DNA from: Nitrospinota bacterium
GTDB taxonomy: Bacteria; Nitrospinota_A; UBA7883
Reading direction: 5' to 3'
DNA: 6,158 nt
NCBI GenBank assembly: GCA_029880775.1
Contig: JAOUNV010000137.1
Coordinates: 1 to 6,158, forward strand
How positions within the stretch are numbered: position 1 is the stretch's first letter; each line of letters begins with the position of its first letter. The translations under genes were made by a program, and so were the position numbers. The notes beneath the pieces are model-generated. The model searched no databases. It was not told the DNA's origin and saw only the letters and a program-made list of their open reading frames with translations. This document shows, one piece after another, positions 1-5,585 of this stretch.

Positions 1-814
1 CCAGAGCCACTTTCCCCCCGGAATTTTCCCTGGCTTTTTCGATCATGACTGAGGAGTCGAGCGATAAACCTCGCGCTCCAGTACTGGACATATCCGCGAT
101 AAGGCGGGTGGGGTTGCCGCATATATGCAGGATGGCTGGCAAGGGCAATAACCCTATAAGTCGTGTTGTAAATGGGGCGGAGAACTGGCGAAACTGATCC
201 GGCATAAGGGTCTGGCTGGTACCGTCCACCACCATCATCACATCGGCCCCAGCGTGGACCAGTTTTGCGCCGTATGCGGCCAGGTGCCACAGAACTTTCT
301 CCAGAAGATCTTCCATGGCCTGAGGGTTGGCTTTCAGATCGTTATACAAGTGGTCGAAGTTATACACTGTGCTCAACACCTCAAAGGGGGTACCCAGCGC
401 GGCGATGATGGGGATATCCGGGTTCCTTCGCTGGGCCGCCAGGGAAACGGCCTGTATCACCTGGGCCATGCGGCCAGATGTGGCGGGGTCCGGGAAGGTA
501 AGATCACCCAGGGTTTCTCTGTCCTTGGGGGAGCTGATGGGTGGGTCCGCCTCCTCTCCATAGCGGGTGGCGCATCCCATGGTTTCCGCTTCCACGTTGA
601 TGTCGAAGGGGAGCCGAATCGATTCGAAGCCGTAATGCTCCTGGCAAGCCAGGGCCAGCTGCGCCATAGGCTCCGCCTCGCGCAGAGCCTGGGGCCAGTA
701 GACTCCGGCTATCTTCATGACATCCACCGTGGCGTTTTGGGTGGGGACAGCCACAGGAGGCCGGTCCACCTTTTCCATGTTCAAAACAGCCAGCAATCTT
801 TCTTTGGGTGTCAT
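1..814 (-). CDS. UroD-superfamily corrinoid methyltransferase (MtaA/CmuA-like), 3' end beyond window
   Basis: This gene reads without a stop for 271 codons from ATG at 814 and leaves the window at its 3' end; about 70 C-terminal residues are probably missing, since the family is usually around 340 residues. ATG 814 is preferred over GTG 817 because GGAGAG at 822-827 (minus strand) then has a 7-nt spacing. Seen: an N-terminal TPKERLLAVL...KVDRPPV block, a GTPFEVLSTV core segment, a GADVMMVVDGTSQTLMP segment, and HICGN at residues 230-234. Family knowledge: MtaA, MtbA and CmuA-type enzymes move methyl groups between a corrinoid and a thiol or similar acceptor. They bind zinc through His-x-Cys plus a distal Cys, so H230 and C232 are likely ligands and the third would lie outside the window. 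True heme-pathway HemE lacks this HxCG site, so HemE is unlikely. Inferred: cytoplasmic, co-transcribed with the selenoprotein 33 nt upstream and working with the divergent corrinoid activator. The substrate cannot be told. Confidence 0.9.
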   Translation of the reverse strand, partial: MTPKERLLAVLNMEKVDRPPVAVPTQNATVDVMKIAGVYWPQALREAEPMAQLALACQEHYGFESIRLPFDINVEAETMGCATRYGEEADPPISSPKDRETLGDLTFPDPATSGRMAQVIQAVSLAAQRRNPDIPIIAALGTPFEVLSTVYNFDHLYNDLKANPQAMEDLLEKVLWHLAAYGAKLVHAGADVMMVVDGTSQTLMPDQFRQFSAPFTTRLIGLLPLPAILHICGNPTRLIADMSSTGARGLSLDSSVMIEKARENSGGKVAL

Positions 815-847
815 CACGATTCTCTCCAGCCTATTGGTAAATGCGCC

Positions 848-1084
848 TCACGCCTTCGCGCCAGCTTCCCGTAGCGACTGGACCACTTCTCCTTTGTTAG
901 GGAACCTGTCTCCCGCCTCGCTTTTGGAGAATATCAGCTTCTCATCCAGGCGCACTTCGAAAATGCCGTATGAGCCTTTGAGGCATTCCACCTCCATCCC
1001 CAGCTCCTTTTTTATCTCGGCCGCCAGACTGACCGCCATAGGGTAGTAGTTTCAGACTGTGCAGTAGTGTATTGTGACTTTCAT
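848..1084 (-). CDS. SelW-like (Rdx family) selenoprotein, 78 aa, in-frame UGA read as selenocysteine
   Basis: The reading frame starts at ATG 1084, with AGGA at 1089-1092 four nt upstream, passes an in-frame TGA at 1052-1054, and ends at TGA 848-850. The N-terminus is MKVTIHYCTVU (Sec at residue 11), giving a C-x-x-U redox motif after a first beta strand, as in SelW/SelT/SelH proteins. Downstream, an LAAEIKKELGMEVE helix-strand, GIFEV, KLIFSK and DRFPNKGEV match the thioredoxin-like Rdx fold of bacterial SelW homologues, and 78 residues is a normal length. Starting at the internal ATG (1039) would give 63 residues without the first strand or the redox motif, so that start is rejected. Family knowledge: these are small cytoplasmic thiol/selenol oxidoreductases of uncertain physiological partner. 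Inferred: first gene of an operon with the methyltransferase 33 nt downstream. Expression needs SelA, SelB, SelC and SelD, which are not in the window. The alternative is a pseudogene with a nonsense mutation, which the intact motif and hairpin make unlikely. Confidence 0.92.
1018..1054 (-). promoter_or_regulatory. Bacterial SECIS element (UGA plus downstream hairpin)
   Basis: Read on the minus strand, the UGA (1052-1054) is followed after 13 nt by a hairpin at 1018-1038. The outer stem UGGC pairs with GCCG (one U-G pair), a single G-G mismatch follows, and the inner stem GUCA pairs with UGGC (one U-G pair). The apical loop is GUC at 1027-1029, 23-25 nt after the UGA. Bacterial SECIS elements lie in the coding region directly after the UGA and have a small apical loop roughly 16-37 nt downstream, with a G among its first loop bases; this hairpin meets those rules. 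It would recruit SelB carrying Sec-tRNA. The pairing was done by eye and no folding energy was calculated. Confidence 0.75.
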
Positions 1085-1107
1085 GATGTCCTTTCTTTGT
1101 TTCATCC

Positions 1108-1132
1108 ATGGTTTATACATAATATAAACCAT
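1108..1132. promoter_or_regulatory. Perfect 10-bp palindrome, likely operator
   Basis: ATGGTTTATA at 1108-1117 and its exact reverse complement TATAAACCAT at 1123-1132 are separated by the 5 nt CATAA. The element is AT-rich in a GC-rich setting and sits on the predicted -10 box and spacer of the selenoprotein promoter, which is typical of a dimeric repressor site. It could also form a DNA or RNA stem, but its position upstream of the likely start site makes an RNA role less likely. No regulator gene is present in the window. Confidence 0.55.
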
Positions 1133-1140
1133 TTTCGCAA
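1112..1140 (-). promoter_or_regulatory. Sigma70-type promoter of the selenoprotein-methyltransferase operon
   Basis: On the minus strand TTGCGA (1140-1135) is the -35 box (4 of 6 consensus), a 17-nt spacer follows, and TATAAA (1117-1112) is the -10 box (5 of 6). Transcription would start near 1105 and give a leader of about 20 nt that holds the ribosome binding site at 1089-1092. The palindrome at 1108-1132 covers the -10 box and most of the spacer, so a protein bound there would block polymerase. Confidence 0.55.
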
Positions 1141-1442
1141 ACCCTAATTCTGCGCCACATAAAATTCATATGCGTAAAATCAGTATGTCAGGCGCCGTAT
1201 CCGCCTAAATGTCTTGTGGAGGCGTATGGATGTGATAGCGCTCTTTGGCGCCACAATGGCGGAGAAGCTGATTAACTTTGATACCATATAAACAGGCTGG
1301 CGGCTGCCGGGGCCAATTCCCCTGGGTCGGGATTTATATACACGGGTGGCGGGCGAGTTTGCGCTATTATGCGGGCCGCCTCGCCGAACGATAAAACGCT
1401 CTGACGCTACAACACGCGCCAGACGACAGGACAGGTTTGTTT
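1141..1442. other. Intergenic region upstream of the corrinoid activator
   Basis: This stretch of about 300 nt lies between the selenoprotein promoter and the activator gene and holds no convincing gene. A TATAAA at 1287-1292 could be a plus-strand -10 box, but no good -35 box stands 16-18 nt before it, so the activator promoter is not assigned. TATAAAC at 1287-1293 matches seven bases of the half-site of the operator at 1108-1132, weakly hinting at shared control. A 21-codon frame (1226-1291) begins MDVIALFGAT after GGAGG at 1218-1222, but only 3 nt separate them. Two GGCGCC hexamers and a CCGCCT/AGGCG pair may fold in RNA. I see no B12-box sequence of a cobalamin riboswitch, and no tRNA or terminator. 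Confidence 0.5.
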
Positions 1443-3494
1443 ATGGAACAGCATACATTGATATTTCAGCCGTCTGGCCGCAGGGCCAAGGTGGCGGCCG
1501 GAACAACGATTCTCAACGCCGCCCGTAAGATGGGCGTGGGCATAGAGGCGGTCTGCGGAGACAATCTCAACTGCGGCAAGTGCAAGGTGGTGGTGATGGA
1601 GGGGGATTTTCCCAAGGAGGGGATCACCTCGTCGCTGGGGCACGTGAGCCGGATGGCCGAGAAGGATAAAAAGGTGGTCCGGGAGCTGGAGGAGGAAATC
1701 GCCTCCGCCACCACGGAAGAGGCCAGGGACAAGGCTAAGCGCAAAATGGACAAGCTGAAAAAGAAGCACGCCGAGTTGGCCTCCGAGGAGATGGAGGAGA
1801 ACATGCGTTTGGCCTGCTCCACCACCATCCATGGAGACGTGCTGGTGTTTGTGCCGGAATCGAGCCGCATGTCGGAAGGGGTGGTGAGCAAGGCCGCCGG
1901 CAAAATCGATGTGGAGCTAAAGCCCGCCGTGCGTAAATACTATGTCCAGATGGAGCCGCCGGAGCTTTCAGATCCGCAAGGGGATTTTGAGCGGGTGCGC
2001 GACGCGCTGGAGAAAGAGCATGGCGTGAAAGTGGAGACTATAGATTACAGGGCGCTGCAATGGTTGCCGGACATTATTCGTCATGACGACTGGAAAGTGA
2101 CTGTGACAGTGTGGAGCGGGCAGGAGATCATCCGGGTGGAGCCTGGAAAGATGGAACTGAACCTGGGGATGGCCATAGATATCGGCACCACCACCGTGGC
2201 CGCATACCTGACCGACCTGGAAACGGGAGATGTGGTGGGCACAGAGAGCATGATGAACCCGCAGGTGAAATATGGCGAGGACGTGATGAGCCGCATCACC
2301 TACTGCATGCTCAACCCTTCCACCGGGCTGAAGGAACTGCAGGATACCATCATCGAAGGGCTAAACCGTCTGGTGAAAAACGCCACAGAGAAGCTGGGAT
2401 ATTCCCAGAACGATGTCAGTGAGCTGACTCTGGTGGGCAATTCCACCATGAGCCATATTCTGCTCGGGCTCAACCCGGAGTATATGGGCGCCGCTCCCTT
2501 CGCCCCGGTGATCCATCGATCCCTGGATATCAAGGCGGACCGTTTGGGGGTGGAGATCCTCCCTTCCGGCAATGTGCACATCATGCCGATAGAGGCCGGG
2601 TTTGTGGGGGCGGATAACGTGGGGTGCCTGATAGCCGACCAGCCCCACAAGCGGGACGAGATGACCCTGCTGATAGACATAGGCACCAACGGCGAGCTGG
2701 TGTTCGGTAACAAGAACAGGTTGATATCCTGCTCCACCGCCACCGGGCCAGCCCTGGAAGGAGGCGAGATCGAATATGGCATCCGCGCCACACCGGGGGC
2801 TATAGAGGCCATTCGGGTCGACCCGCAGACCCTGGAGGCGAGCTTCAAGGTGATCGGTAGCGACAAGTGGAGCGATGGCAAGATGGATATGCAGGCCAAG
2901 GGTGTCTGCGGCTCAGGGATCATCGATGGCGCTGCGGAGATGTTCAAGGCGGGAATTATCAAGAGAAATGGCCATTTTAATCAGGATCTCTCATCCACCA
3001 GAATTCGTGAGGGAAAGAGCAAGCTGATGGAATATGTGGTGGCGTGGAGCCATGAGACGGCTATCGAAGAGGATATCACCATAAACCTAAAGGACGTGCG
3101 GGCGATCCAGCTGGCCAAGGGCGCGCTATACTCCGGCTGCCAGATGATGATGCGAAAGCTGGGGGTGGAGAGCTTCGACAGACTGGCCATAGCAGGCGCG
3201 TTCGGCAGCCATGTAGATAAAGAGCAGGCGATGGTCATCGGCATGTACCCGGATTGCGACCTGGGCAAGGTGGTGTTCCTGGGTAACGCCGCTGGTGATG
3301 GCGCCCGCATCGCCCTGCTGAACATGGATAAGAGAGCCGAGGCGGACCTGATCGCCCGACAGGTGGAATATGTGGAGCTGGCGTTGGAAAATGACTTCAA
3401 CGACAGGCTCACCGAGGCAATGCTATTTCCTCATATGTTGGACAAGTTCCCGCATGTGGAGCATCTTTTCTTTAAGGAAAAATCGAATAAATAG
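1443..3494 (+). CDS. RACo-like corrinoid activation protein: [2Fe-2S] ferredoxin plus DUF4445 ASKHA ATPase
   Basis: The 683-residue protein matches the family that uses ATP to drive reduction of inactive Co(II) corrinoid proteins to Co(I) (RACo, RamA-type activators). ATG 1443 is chosen because AGG at 1433-1435 lies 7 nt before it; TTG 1437 would have only 1 nt. Residues 1 to about 140 form a plant-type [2Fe-2S] domain with C38, C44, C47 and C125. Residues 140-240 are a linker ending in a WSGQEIIRVEPG strand. From about 240 to 650 is the ASKHA ATPase: MAIDIGTTT at 243-251 and IDIGTNGE at 411-418 are the two DIGT phosphate-binding loops, and AIAGAFGSHVD at 582-592 is the conserved C-terminal block. 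Oddity: C47 and C125 are 77 residues apart because of a Lys/Glu-rich helical insert at about 68-118. Its divergent neighbours are a corrinoid-type methyltransferase and a selenoprotein, supporting a role in methyl transfer. Cytoplasmic, no signal peptide. The exact corrinoid partner is unknown. Confidence 0.93.
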   Translation: MEQHTLIFQPSGRRAKVAAGTTILNAARKMGVGIEAVCGDNLNCGKCKVVVMEGDFPKEGITSSLGHVSRMAEKDKKVVRELEEEIASATTEEARDKAKRKMDKLKKKHAELASEEMEENMRLACSTTIHGDVLVFVPESSRMSEGVVSKAAGKIDVELKPAVRKYYVQMEPPELSDPQGDFERVRDALEKEHGVKVETIDYRALQWLPDIIRHDDWKVTVTVWSGQEIIRVEPGKMELNLGMAIDIGTTTVAAYLTDLETGDVVGTESMMNPQVKYGEDVMSRITYCMLNPSTGLKELQDTIIEGLNRLVKNATEKLGYSQNDVSELTLVGNSTMSHILLGLNPEYMGAAPFAPVIHRSLDIKADRLGVEILPSGNVHIMPIEAGFVGADNVGCLIADQPHKRDEMTLLIDIGTNGELVFGNKNRLISCSTATGPALEGGEIEYGIRATPGAIEAIRVDPQTLEASFKVIGSDKWSDGKMDMQAKGVCGSGIIDGAAEMFKAGIIKRNGHFNQDLSSTRIREGKSKLMEYVVAWSHETAIEEDITINLKDVRAIQLAKGALYSGCQMMMRKLGVESFDRLAIAGAFGSHVDKEQAMVIGMYPDCDLGKVVFLGNAAGDGARIALLNMDKRAEADLIARQVEYVELALENDFNDRLTEAMLFPHMLDKFPHVEHLFFKEKSNK

Positions 3495-3535
3495 GAGCAG
3501 TAAGGCGCCATCAAGCCACATTTCAGAAAGAGGGG

Positions 3536-4531
3536 TTATTCTCCATCCCCACCTTGCGGGGTGATCAGATAGATGCTTTTCGGATTCTTTATCCCCTTCA
3601 TGGTGGCGCCGCCGATAAGGTCGAACTTGAATTCCGAAGTGATCGATTCGTCATCATCGACGGAGGAGAAAAACTCCTTGGAGCATAAGATGCGATCAGT
3701 CATGGGCAGCTTCATGTTCGTGGAGTCGAAAGCATCCTCCGTCACCCCCTCCATCCTGAAAGTGATGTTTACGTCGTTGCCGTGAATGTCCTGGTTTGTG
3801 TCGTCGATAGTGTATGTGTTGCCTATATGCAGCGCCACCCGCACCTGGATCGGGGGATTATTTGTTCGCTCATTTCGTTGCCTGAGGACTGTCAGGATAT
3901 CCTTTGCCGCCAAAAGGGCCGCGGCTGGCTTGCCGAAGGTGGTCAGGTATCCATCTCCGGTGCTTTTGATGAACCTGGCGTTGAATTGGCCGAAGGCCCA
4001 TTCGCAGATATCCTTGAGCTTCTTTTTCATGTGAAACGCCATTTTCTCGTCGGCCTGGGCCATCTCCGACGAGTGGCACAGATCGAGAACCAGGATCGAC
4101 TCGAATGTCTCCACCTCATGGATGTTTTCCACGAAAGAGGAATGAGGGTCGATTTTGTTGAGCCAGGAAAGGTCCATCCCCGGATCCGTTCCATCCCGAA
4201 CCACCGCCCCCTCCTCGGCCACTTTGACGACGATGTTCAGGGACTTGCCCACATTGATCAAGATCGGGGGGCGGGCTCGCAGCTTCCCATGGATCCGCAT
4301 CCACATCCCCTTTTTGTATATGAATGTGCCGTTGGTGCTGTCCAGATCCTCTACGTAAACCCTGGCGTCTTCATAGGTCAGGATCAGGTGCCGGTTGGAT
4401 ACCTTCTTCCTGGTAAACTGCAGATCCATTTCCCTGGAGCGCCCCAGCAGGATCGGATTTTTTCGTAAAACATGCTCATCCGCATCCTTGGCTATGGGGT
4501 CGCTAACTTTAAGCGTCCAGATGATGTCCAT
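3536..4531 (-). CDS. FHA domain-class III adenylate cyclase fusion
   Basis: The 331-residue protein starts at ATG 4531, with a weak GGA 8 nt upstream. An in-frame TTG at 4552 has no visible ribosome binding site. Residues about 20-105 are an FHA phosphothreonine-binding domain with G30, R31, S45, H48 (SNRH) and N67 (DSTNGTF). Residues about 143-325 are a class III cyclase domain. D150 and D193 (STGDGY) are the expected metal ligands, K189 and D248 match the Lys-Asp pair that selects adenine in mammalian adenylate cyclase C2, and N255 and R259 (VNITFR) match the transition-state residues. All key residues are present, so an active homodimer making cyclic AMP from ATP is inferred. No membrane segment is seen, so it is likely cytoplasmic and controlled by binding a phosphorylated protein. 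It converges on the corrinoid activator with a gap of 41 nt and is divergent from the HmuY-like gene. A guanylate cyclase is less likely given K189/D248. Confidence 0.92.
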   Translation of the reverse strand: MDIIWTLKVSDPIAKDADEHVLRKNPILLGRSREMDLQFTRKKVSNRHLILTYEDARVYVEDLDSTNGTFIYKKGMWMRIHGKLRARPPILINVGKSLNIVVKVAEEGAVVRDGTDPGMDLSWLNKIDPHSSFVENIHEVETFESILVLDLCHSSEMAQADEKMAFHMKKKLKDICEWAFGQFNARFIKSTGDGYLTTFGKPAAALLAAKDILTVLRQRNERTNNPPIQVRVALHIGNTYTIDDTNQDIHGNDVNITFRMEGVTEDAFDSTNMKLPMTDRILCSKEFFSSVDDDESITSEFKFDLIGGATMKGIKNPKSIYLITPQGGDGE

Positions 4532-4657
4532 GGGTAATGTCCAAAAAAACAAGAAAATCGCTGGTGTCCAGCTATGCGCAAGGCCGGTCCGGCGCCGCCC
4601 TTTTTGTGAATTAGACTAACATACAGGGGGAGGCTCCAGCGAGATTAAAAATCAATT

Positions 4658-4686
4658 TTGCGAGCGAAATGTTATCCTCGTATGAG
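4658..4686 (+). promoter_or_regulatory. Possible promoter of the HmuY-like gene
   Basis: TTGCGA at 4658-4663, a 17-nt spacer and TATGAG at 4681-4686 form a weak sigma70-like pair, each box matching 4 of 6 consensus bases. The -35 box and spacing are the same as in the selenoprotein promoter. A start near 4693 would give a leader of about 85 nt that includes the inverted repeat at 4741-4762. Evidence is limited to this match. Confidence 0.25.
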
Positions 4687-4740
4687 GAGAAATCCAGTCT
4701 CCTGTTTATATACATCATATTTTGAAAAACACTATCAGGT

Positions 4741-4762
4741 CATCCGGACGGTGATCCGGATG
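4741..4762. promoter_or_regulatory. Perfect 8-bp inverted repeat next to the HmuY-like ribosome binding site
   Basis: CATCCGGA at 4741-4748 and TCCGGATG at 4755-4762 are exact reverse complements around a 6-nt spacer. The right arm ends 4 nt before the GAGG ribosome binding site (4767-4770) and 15 nt before the start codon. In RNA it would be a compact hairpin that could modulate translation; in DNA it could be an operator. Which one cannot be decided from sequence. Confidence 0.4.
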
Positions 4763-4777
4763 TGGCGAGGTTGTGAC

Positions 4778-5485
4778 ATGACAGAGAATGAAAAGGGCTC
4801 GGAGCAGGAGCCGGACAAGGGCCCAAGTCTCTCCATAGGGCTGCGAGTTTTTATAGTGGTGAATATCATCTTGTTGGCCGGGGTGGCCGCGTGGTGGGTC
4901 CAGGGCTTCGTGGCCCAGTCTGCCACCCAGGCGAAAATAGAAAAGGCGAAGCAGGGAAAAAACATGGTGGAGATGATTGCCGCCAACCCCGCGCCAAGGG
5001 ATGCGGGGGACCCCTTCTACCAAACGTCGACATATATCATAGACGCCTCCGACAAGATCAAGTGGATCCATTTCAGCTTCGGCGAGATGAAGGTGTTCGC
5101 CTCGGAGAAGATCGCCTCCGACTCGGACCGATGGGACCTGGTATTGCGCCGGACCAAGATTCTGACAAACGGTGGCGCCACGGGAAAAGCGGGAAAAGCA
5201 GAGGTGGCCGTCACCATGGCCCAGTCCTTTGATTCTGTGACATCACCGCCGGATAAAGGCTACTTCAAAGATGTGACCACGGAGAACATCCTGGAGAACA
5301 AGAACCCGGCCCTGGAAAAGTGGTATAACTACAATTTTCTGACCCACAAGCTCAATCCGCGGAAAGCCGTGTATGTGATGAAAACCACCAAGGGTGATTT
5401 TGTGAAATTCGAGCTGAAAAGCTACTACTGCGCCGGCCTGGCCGCCTGCTACACCATCAGGTACGCATTCCTGAAGCCAGAATAA
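4778..5485 (+). CDS. Membrane-anchored HmuY-like protein
   Basis: The 235-residue protein starts at ATG 4778, with GAGG at 4767-4770 spaced by 7 nt; frames extending upstream have no better start. Residues 1-21 are hydrophilic and acidic, 22-45 are one hydrophobic membrane segment followed by a soluble domain, so the topology is a signal anchor with the domain outside the cytoplasm. The domain has features of the HmuY family: a SDRWDLVLRRTKILTNGG block at 116-133, WYNYN at 182-186, a THKLNPRKAVYVMKT segment at 189-203, and a closing YYCAGLAACYTIRYAFL at 216-232. C218 and C224 could form a disulfide. Porphyromonas HmuY is a secreted heme-binding lipoprotein, and this one has no lipobox. Only two histidines (H98, H190) lie in the domain, so heme binding is possible but unproven. 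It is divergent from the cyclase gene and convergent with the DUF4126 gene. No TonB receptor or heme transporter is adjacent. Confidence 0.72.
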   Translation: MTENEKGSEQEPDKGPSLSIGLRVFIVVNIILLAGVAAWWVQGFVAQSATQAKIEKAKQGKNMVEMIAANPAPRDAGDPFYQTSTYIIDASDKIKWIHFSFGEMKVFASEKIASDSDRWDLVLRRTKILTNGGATGKAGKAEVAVTMAQSFDSVTSPPDKGYFKDVTTENILENKNPALEKWYNYNFLTHKLNPRKAVYVMKTTKGDFVKFELKSYYCAGLAACYTIRYAFLKPE

Positions 5486-5585
5486 GGCCCCCCCGTTAGT
5501 CGAGCCGACTCGTCAGTCGAACTGGTTCGTCGGTCGAGCTGGCTCGTCAGTCGAGCTTGGCTCGCCAGTCCGACTCGGCCCCCCC
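5486..5585. repeat. Identical 9-bp sequences flanking the repeat array
   Basis: GGCCCCCCC occurs at 5486-5494, directly after the stop codon of the HmuY-like gene, and again at 5577-5585. Together they bracket the tandem array. This could be a target-site duplication from insertion of the array, but the sequence is a low-complexity C-run and the second copy overlaps the last repeat unit, so chance or slippage is equally possible. Confidence 0.35.
5495..5580. repeat. Five-unit 17-bp tandem repeat of small palindromes
   Basis: Five units follow each other: 5495-5511, 5512-5528, 5529-5545, 5546-5563 (18 nt) and 5564-5580 (degenerate). The consensus is close to GTCAGTCGAGCTGGCTC. Units 2-4 hold a short palindrome: CGAAC-TG-GTTCG, CGAGC-TG-GCTCG and CGAGC-TTG-GCTCG. 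Unit 1 pairs differently, AGTCG-AGC-CGACT. Units 2 and 3 differ by A-T versus G-C on both sides of the stem, a compensatory change that keeps the pairing. The array lies just after the stop of the HmuY-like gene and overlaps the last codons of the convergent DUF4126 gene. There is no T-tract, so it is not a standard terminator, although clustered hairpins could stabilise or end both transcripts. Confidence 0.8.

Noticed and set aside
254..874. Plus-strand open frame of 206 codons across the methyltransferase gene
   Set aside because: It is antisense to a gene with clear family motifs; its translation has no recognisable domain and its composition is typical of a shadow frame.
848..1039. A separate 63-residue protein from ATG 1039
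   Set aside because: It lacks the first beta strand and the redox motif of its own family; these are present in frame upstream across the UGA.
1141..1442. Cobalamin riboswitch upstream of the corrinoid activator
   Set aside because: No B12-box-like sequence or matching stem arrangement is visible.
2300..2962. Minus-strand open frame of 220 codons inside the activator gene
   Set aside because: Antisense to the ASKHA domain; no motif and no ribosome binding site.
3495..3560. Bidirectional terminator between the convergent activator and cyclase genes
   Set aside because: Only short GGGG/CCCC pairings at 3532-3562, partly inside the cyclase coding end, with no T-tract.
3782..4468. Plus-strand open frame of 228 codons across the cyclase gene
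   Set aside because: Antisense shadow of a gene with complete FHA and cyclase motifs.
4540..4572. Terminator-like hairpin in the cyclase leader (GCTGG-TGT-CCAGC at 4560-4572, followed on the minus strand by a T-rich stretch)
   Set aside because: The stem is only 5 bp and the T-run is separated from it by about 10 nt, so intrinsic termination or attenuation is not supported.
5486..5585. CRISPR array
   Set aside because: Units are 17-18 nt, contiguous, with no spacers between them, and no cas gene is present.
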